From contig CABSKX010000017.1 of NCBI GenBank assembly GCA_902478365.1, positions 1 through 40,434 on the forward strand: 40,434 nt of DNA. The letters are read 5' to 3'. The notes beneath the pieces were generated by a model, which was given only the letters and a program-made list of their open reading frames with translations, searched no databases and was not told where the DNA came from. Positions 35,271-40,434 of this stretch are shown here, one piece after another. The stretch is from an uncultured Collinsella sp. GTDB taxonomy: Bacteria; Actinomycetota; Coriobacteriia; Coriobacteriales; Coriobacteriaceae. How positions within the stretch are numbered: the first letter of the stretch is position 1; each line of letters starts with the position of its first letter. A program made the translations under genes and the position numbers.

Positions 35271-35393
35271 CAGGATCTGAGGGCTGACCTTCGCGGACAC
35301 TCCGCAGGACGAAAGAACCCCCGCCGCACGTAGTGCGCAGCGGGGGTTCTTTCATGTCCGAGGACGTCCGCGAAGGTCAGCCCTCAGATCCTG
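35271..35393. repeat. 123-bp nested palindrome after nifJ
   Basis: Outer arms 35271-35298 and 35366-35393 are a perfect 28-bp inverted repeat. Inside lies a perfect 14-bp hairpin (35311-35324 with 35340-35353) capped by CGCAC/GTGCG (35325-35329 with 35333-35337). The inner hairpin, with AAAG/CTTT flanks, can act as a terminator in both directions between the convergent ATPase and nifJ genes. It starts 11 bp from the nifJ stop. Confidence 0.88.
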
Positions 35394-35404
35394 CGGTGAG
35401 AGAC

Positions 35405-38944
<3,540 letters not shown>

Positions 38945-39341
38945 ATACCCCTCTCCTCTCATATAGGTATACAGGCCCCGGCGATCGCCGGGATATTGGC
39001 GTGATGGGATTTTCGTTGTTGCTTCCAATCATCTGGCAGGCGGACTCAGCAGCAGGTACATGGCGTGGAGAGAAGGCATGCCAAGGCGAGGAGGGCTGCA
39101 CGCGCTCCACAGGCCCAGCTACCCGTCTTGCACATGACCGAGCGCCGCAAAGGCCGCATGCCGGATGCTCCCGGGCACGCCCCGGCGATGGGAAGCGCCC
39201 GCAACGGAAATCCGCATGCGGGTTTATTGTACCCCGCCGTCAAGCCATATTTCGGCAAATATAGGTGGCCGGTAAAGGTTTACCTCGGGTGACTATTGTG
39301 CGCCCGGCACCGACGGATACAGTCCCCTGGAACCCCACAGC
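38945..39341. other. Region upstream of nifJ with a 16-bp palindrome
   Basis: CCCGGCGATCGCCGGG (38977-38992) is a perfect palindrome 32 bp before the nifJ start and could be an operator. A TACAAT (minus strand, near 39230) is a weak -10 candidate without a good -35, which would give a leader of about 280 nt. Short frames here are not credible genes. Confidence 0.4.
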
Positions 39342-39408
39342 AGTTGCGGTGAAATAGGGACTGTTTTTGCTGTTAACGGCCTTAATCAGTCCCTATTTCA
39401 CCGCAACT
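39342..39408. repeat. 67-bp element with perfect 22-bp inverted repeats
   Basis: Arms 39342-39363 and 39387-39408 (each containing AATAGGGACTG or its complement) flank a 23-bp centre. It lies 15 bp after the stop of the FHA-domain gene and could terminate transcription or be a small mobile hairpin. Confidence 0.85.
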
Positions 39409-39423
39409 CATTGGGGGGATGAG

Positions 39424-40362
39424 TTAGAGGGCGCCGAGGAGGATGGCGTAGGTGGTGGATTCGCCGAGTTTGAGCTCGTCGCCGGGGCTGAGCCGGGCGG
39501 AGCGGCCGGGCTCTACTTGAATACACACGCTCGTCGCCCCGTTTACCACCACGGTGCCGTTCGTGGACGCCAGATCCTCGACAAACCATGTGCCAGAATC
39601 GTCGCACCAGATATGGGCATGGCGGGCCGAGACGTCGTCGCCGACGTCGGTGATGTCGCCCTCCCCCGTTGCCAGCGCGCCGATCTCGACGCCTTCCTCA
39701 CTCGGCTGAATCCAGCGCGGGGCGCTCACCACGTAGCCGTTTTGCACGCGCAGCAGTCCCAGCGGATGTGCCGGCGCGACCTCGTGATCGCCCGCGACCG
39801 AAGATGTGCTCAGCGAGCGCGGCGTCGACGTTGCGCCGCCACAGGTCGCATGAGCGTAATCGATGGCATAGGTCACCGACGAACGTACATCTGCCGAACA
39901 ACCCACGGCGACAAACAACACCAGGATGGCCTCGGCGCGCTCGGCGGGCATGAGTTCAGCCGCCTGCGACAGGCGCTCGAGCGCATTGCGATAGAGATTC
40001 GTGTCCTGGTGGCATTCCTCGAGTGCCCGCACCATGGGCTCGCCAGCGGGGCCGCACACCATATTGGTCACGGCCGCGGCGTCCATGGGGTTGCGACGGC
40101 GCAGGGCCAGCTGCGACATAATGCGCGCGGCCGAGGTGCCGTAATCGGCAAAATAACGTTCCTGCAGCGTGCCGACCGGCGCGCGCACGATAAAGCGCGA
40201 AACCCAGGAGCGATCGGCGGCACGGCTCTGCGGACTACGGCCGTCGGCGAGCGGGCGACTCGAGAGCACCAAGCCGCACAGTTCGATATGGCTCAGGTGC
40301 GCTGCGCGCTTAAAGATGTCAAACATTGCCCCGCACGGGGTGAGCTCAGCTTGAGAAGCCAT
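39424..40362 (-). CDS. FHA-domain protein
   Basis: A 312-residue protein. The C-terminal quarter is a forkhead-associated phosphothreonine-binding domain: DDVSARHAHI followed by WFVEDLASTNGTVVNG-like residues (about 237-270), with the Ser-x-x-His and Ser-Thr-Asn-Gly motifs intact. The N-terminal 220 residues are helical and unrecognised. No membrane segment is clear. FHA proteins read Ser/Thr kinase signals, so a kinase or phosphatase is expected in the upstream operon beyond the edge. The start follows GGAGGG and lies 3 bp after the upstream stop. Confidence 0.85.
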   Translation of the reverse strand: MASQAELTPCGAMFDIFKRAAHLSHIELCGLVLSSRPLADGRSPQSRAADRSWVSRFIVRAPVGTLQERYFADYGTSAARIMSQLALRRRNPMDAAAVTNMVCGPAGEPMVRALEECHQDTNLYRNALERLSQAAELMPAERAEAILVLFVAVGCSADVRSSVTYAIDYAHATCGGATSTPRSLSTSSVAGDHEVAPAHPLGLLRVQNGYVVSAPRWIQPSEEGVEIGALATGEGDITDVGDDVSARHAHIWCDDSGTWFVEDLASTNGTVVVNGATSVCIQVEPGRSARLSPGDELKLGESTTYAILLGAL

Positions 40363-40365
40363 GGC

Positions 40366-40434
40366 TTAGCCCTCCTTGGTCGCAGAGATCGTGTCGGATA
40401 CTTCGGCCGGCCCGCCAAAGGCGCGGGCAGCCGC
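40366..40434 (-). CDS. C-terminal end of an upstream gene (partial)
   Basis: The last 22 codons of a minus-strand gene (ending GPAEVSDTISATKEG) enter from the right edge and stop at 40366. The gap to the FHA gene is 3 bp and its end contains the FHA ribosome binding site, so they form an operon. Too little is visible to name it. Confidence 0.6.
   Translation of the reverse strand, partial: AAARAFGGPAEVSDTISATKEG

Noticed and set aside
34903..35355. Minus-strand 150-codon frame after the ATPase gene
   Set aside because: Its sequence is a translation of the repeated hairpins at 35096-35199 and the nested palindrome, so it is an artefact of repeats.

Overview
The window looks like a chromosomal segment of a gut-type anaerobic actinobacterium of the class Coriobacteriia, most like Collinsella. 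This is inferred from the high-GC coding style and the gene content: a single-chain pyruvate:ferredoxin oxidoreductase, rubrerythrin, carbamate kinase, a beta-glucoside PTS operon, LytS/LytR-type sensor pairs and an InlB-type repeat surface protein. No rRNA, CRISPR array, phage module or complete insertion sequence was found. Most genes lie on the minus strand.

Layout, left to right. 1-1486 holds the N-terminal part of a secreted repeat protein that runs off the left edge, with its own promoter and a palindrome over the predicted transcription start. 1643-5655 carries nth (endonuclease III), an ABC exporter and RmuC. 5707-6797 is a compact, lower-GC two-gene module (DUF6036-type nucleotidyltransferase plus HTH protein) that resembles a toxin-antitoxin or defence unit. 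6921-9238 has two small membrane proteins and rubrerythrin, separated by two copies of a palindromic 3'-UTR element whose long stem differs between copies but stays paired. 9351-10763 is an Rrf2 regulator followed by a MutY-like glycosylase. A tRNA-Asp lies at 11107-11184, followed by a 145-bp palindrome and a YfcE-type phosphodiesterase.

12155-20200 contains two paralogous LytS-type kinase/LytTR regulator pairs around an MFS transporter, a zinc-dependent phospholipase C-like protein and a glycosyltransferase translationally coupled to one kinase. 20318-23178 pairs an APC permease with an amidohydrolase, suggesting uptake and hydrolysis of an amino-acid derivative. A membrane-anchored C39-like protease stands alone on the plus strand (23539-24573). 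25022-30514 is a complete LicR-type operon: PRD regulator, EIIA, EIIB, EIIC and 6-phospho-beta-glucosidase. Carbamate kinase follows (30923-31885). A plus-strand block (32488-35034) holds a DUF3830-like/unknown gene pair and an AAA ATPase with DUF4143 preceded by three regularly spaced direct repeats. 35405-38944 is nifJ (PFOR), and the right edge has an FHA-domain protein and the tail of an upstream gene.

The most unusual feature of the window is its non-coding structure. Long, near-perfect inverted repeats and REP-like arrays sit in many intergenic gaps: 7590-7759, 8494-8679, 11293-11437, 24574-24930, 30669-30815, 35096-35393 and 39342-39408. Several share modules, and one is a three-unit 62-bp tandem array of palindromes.
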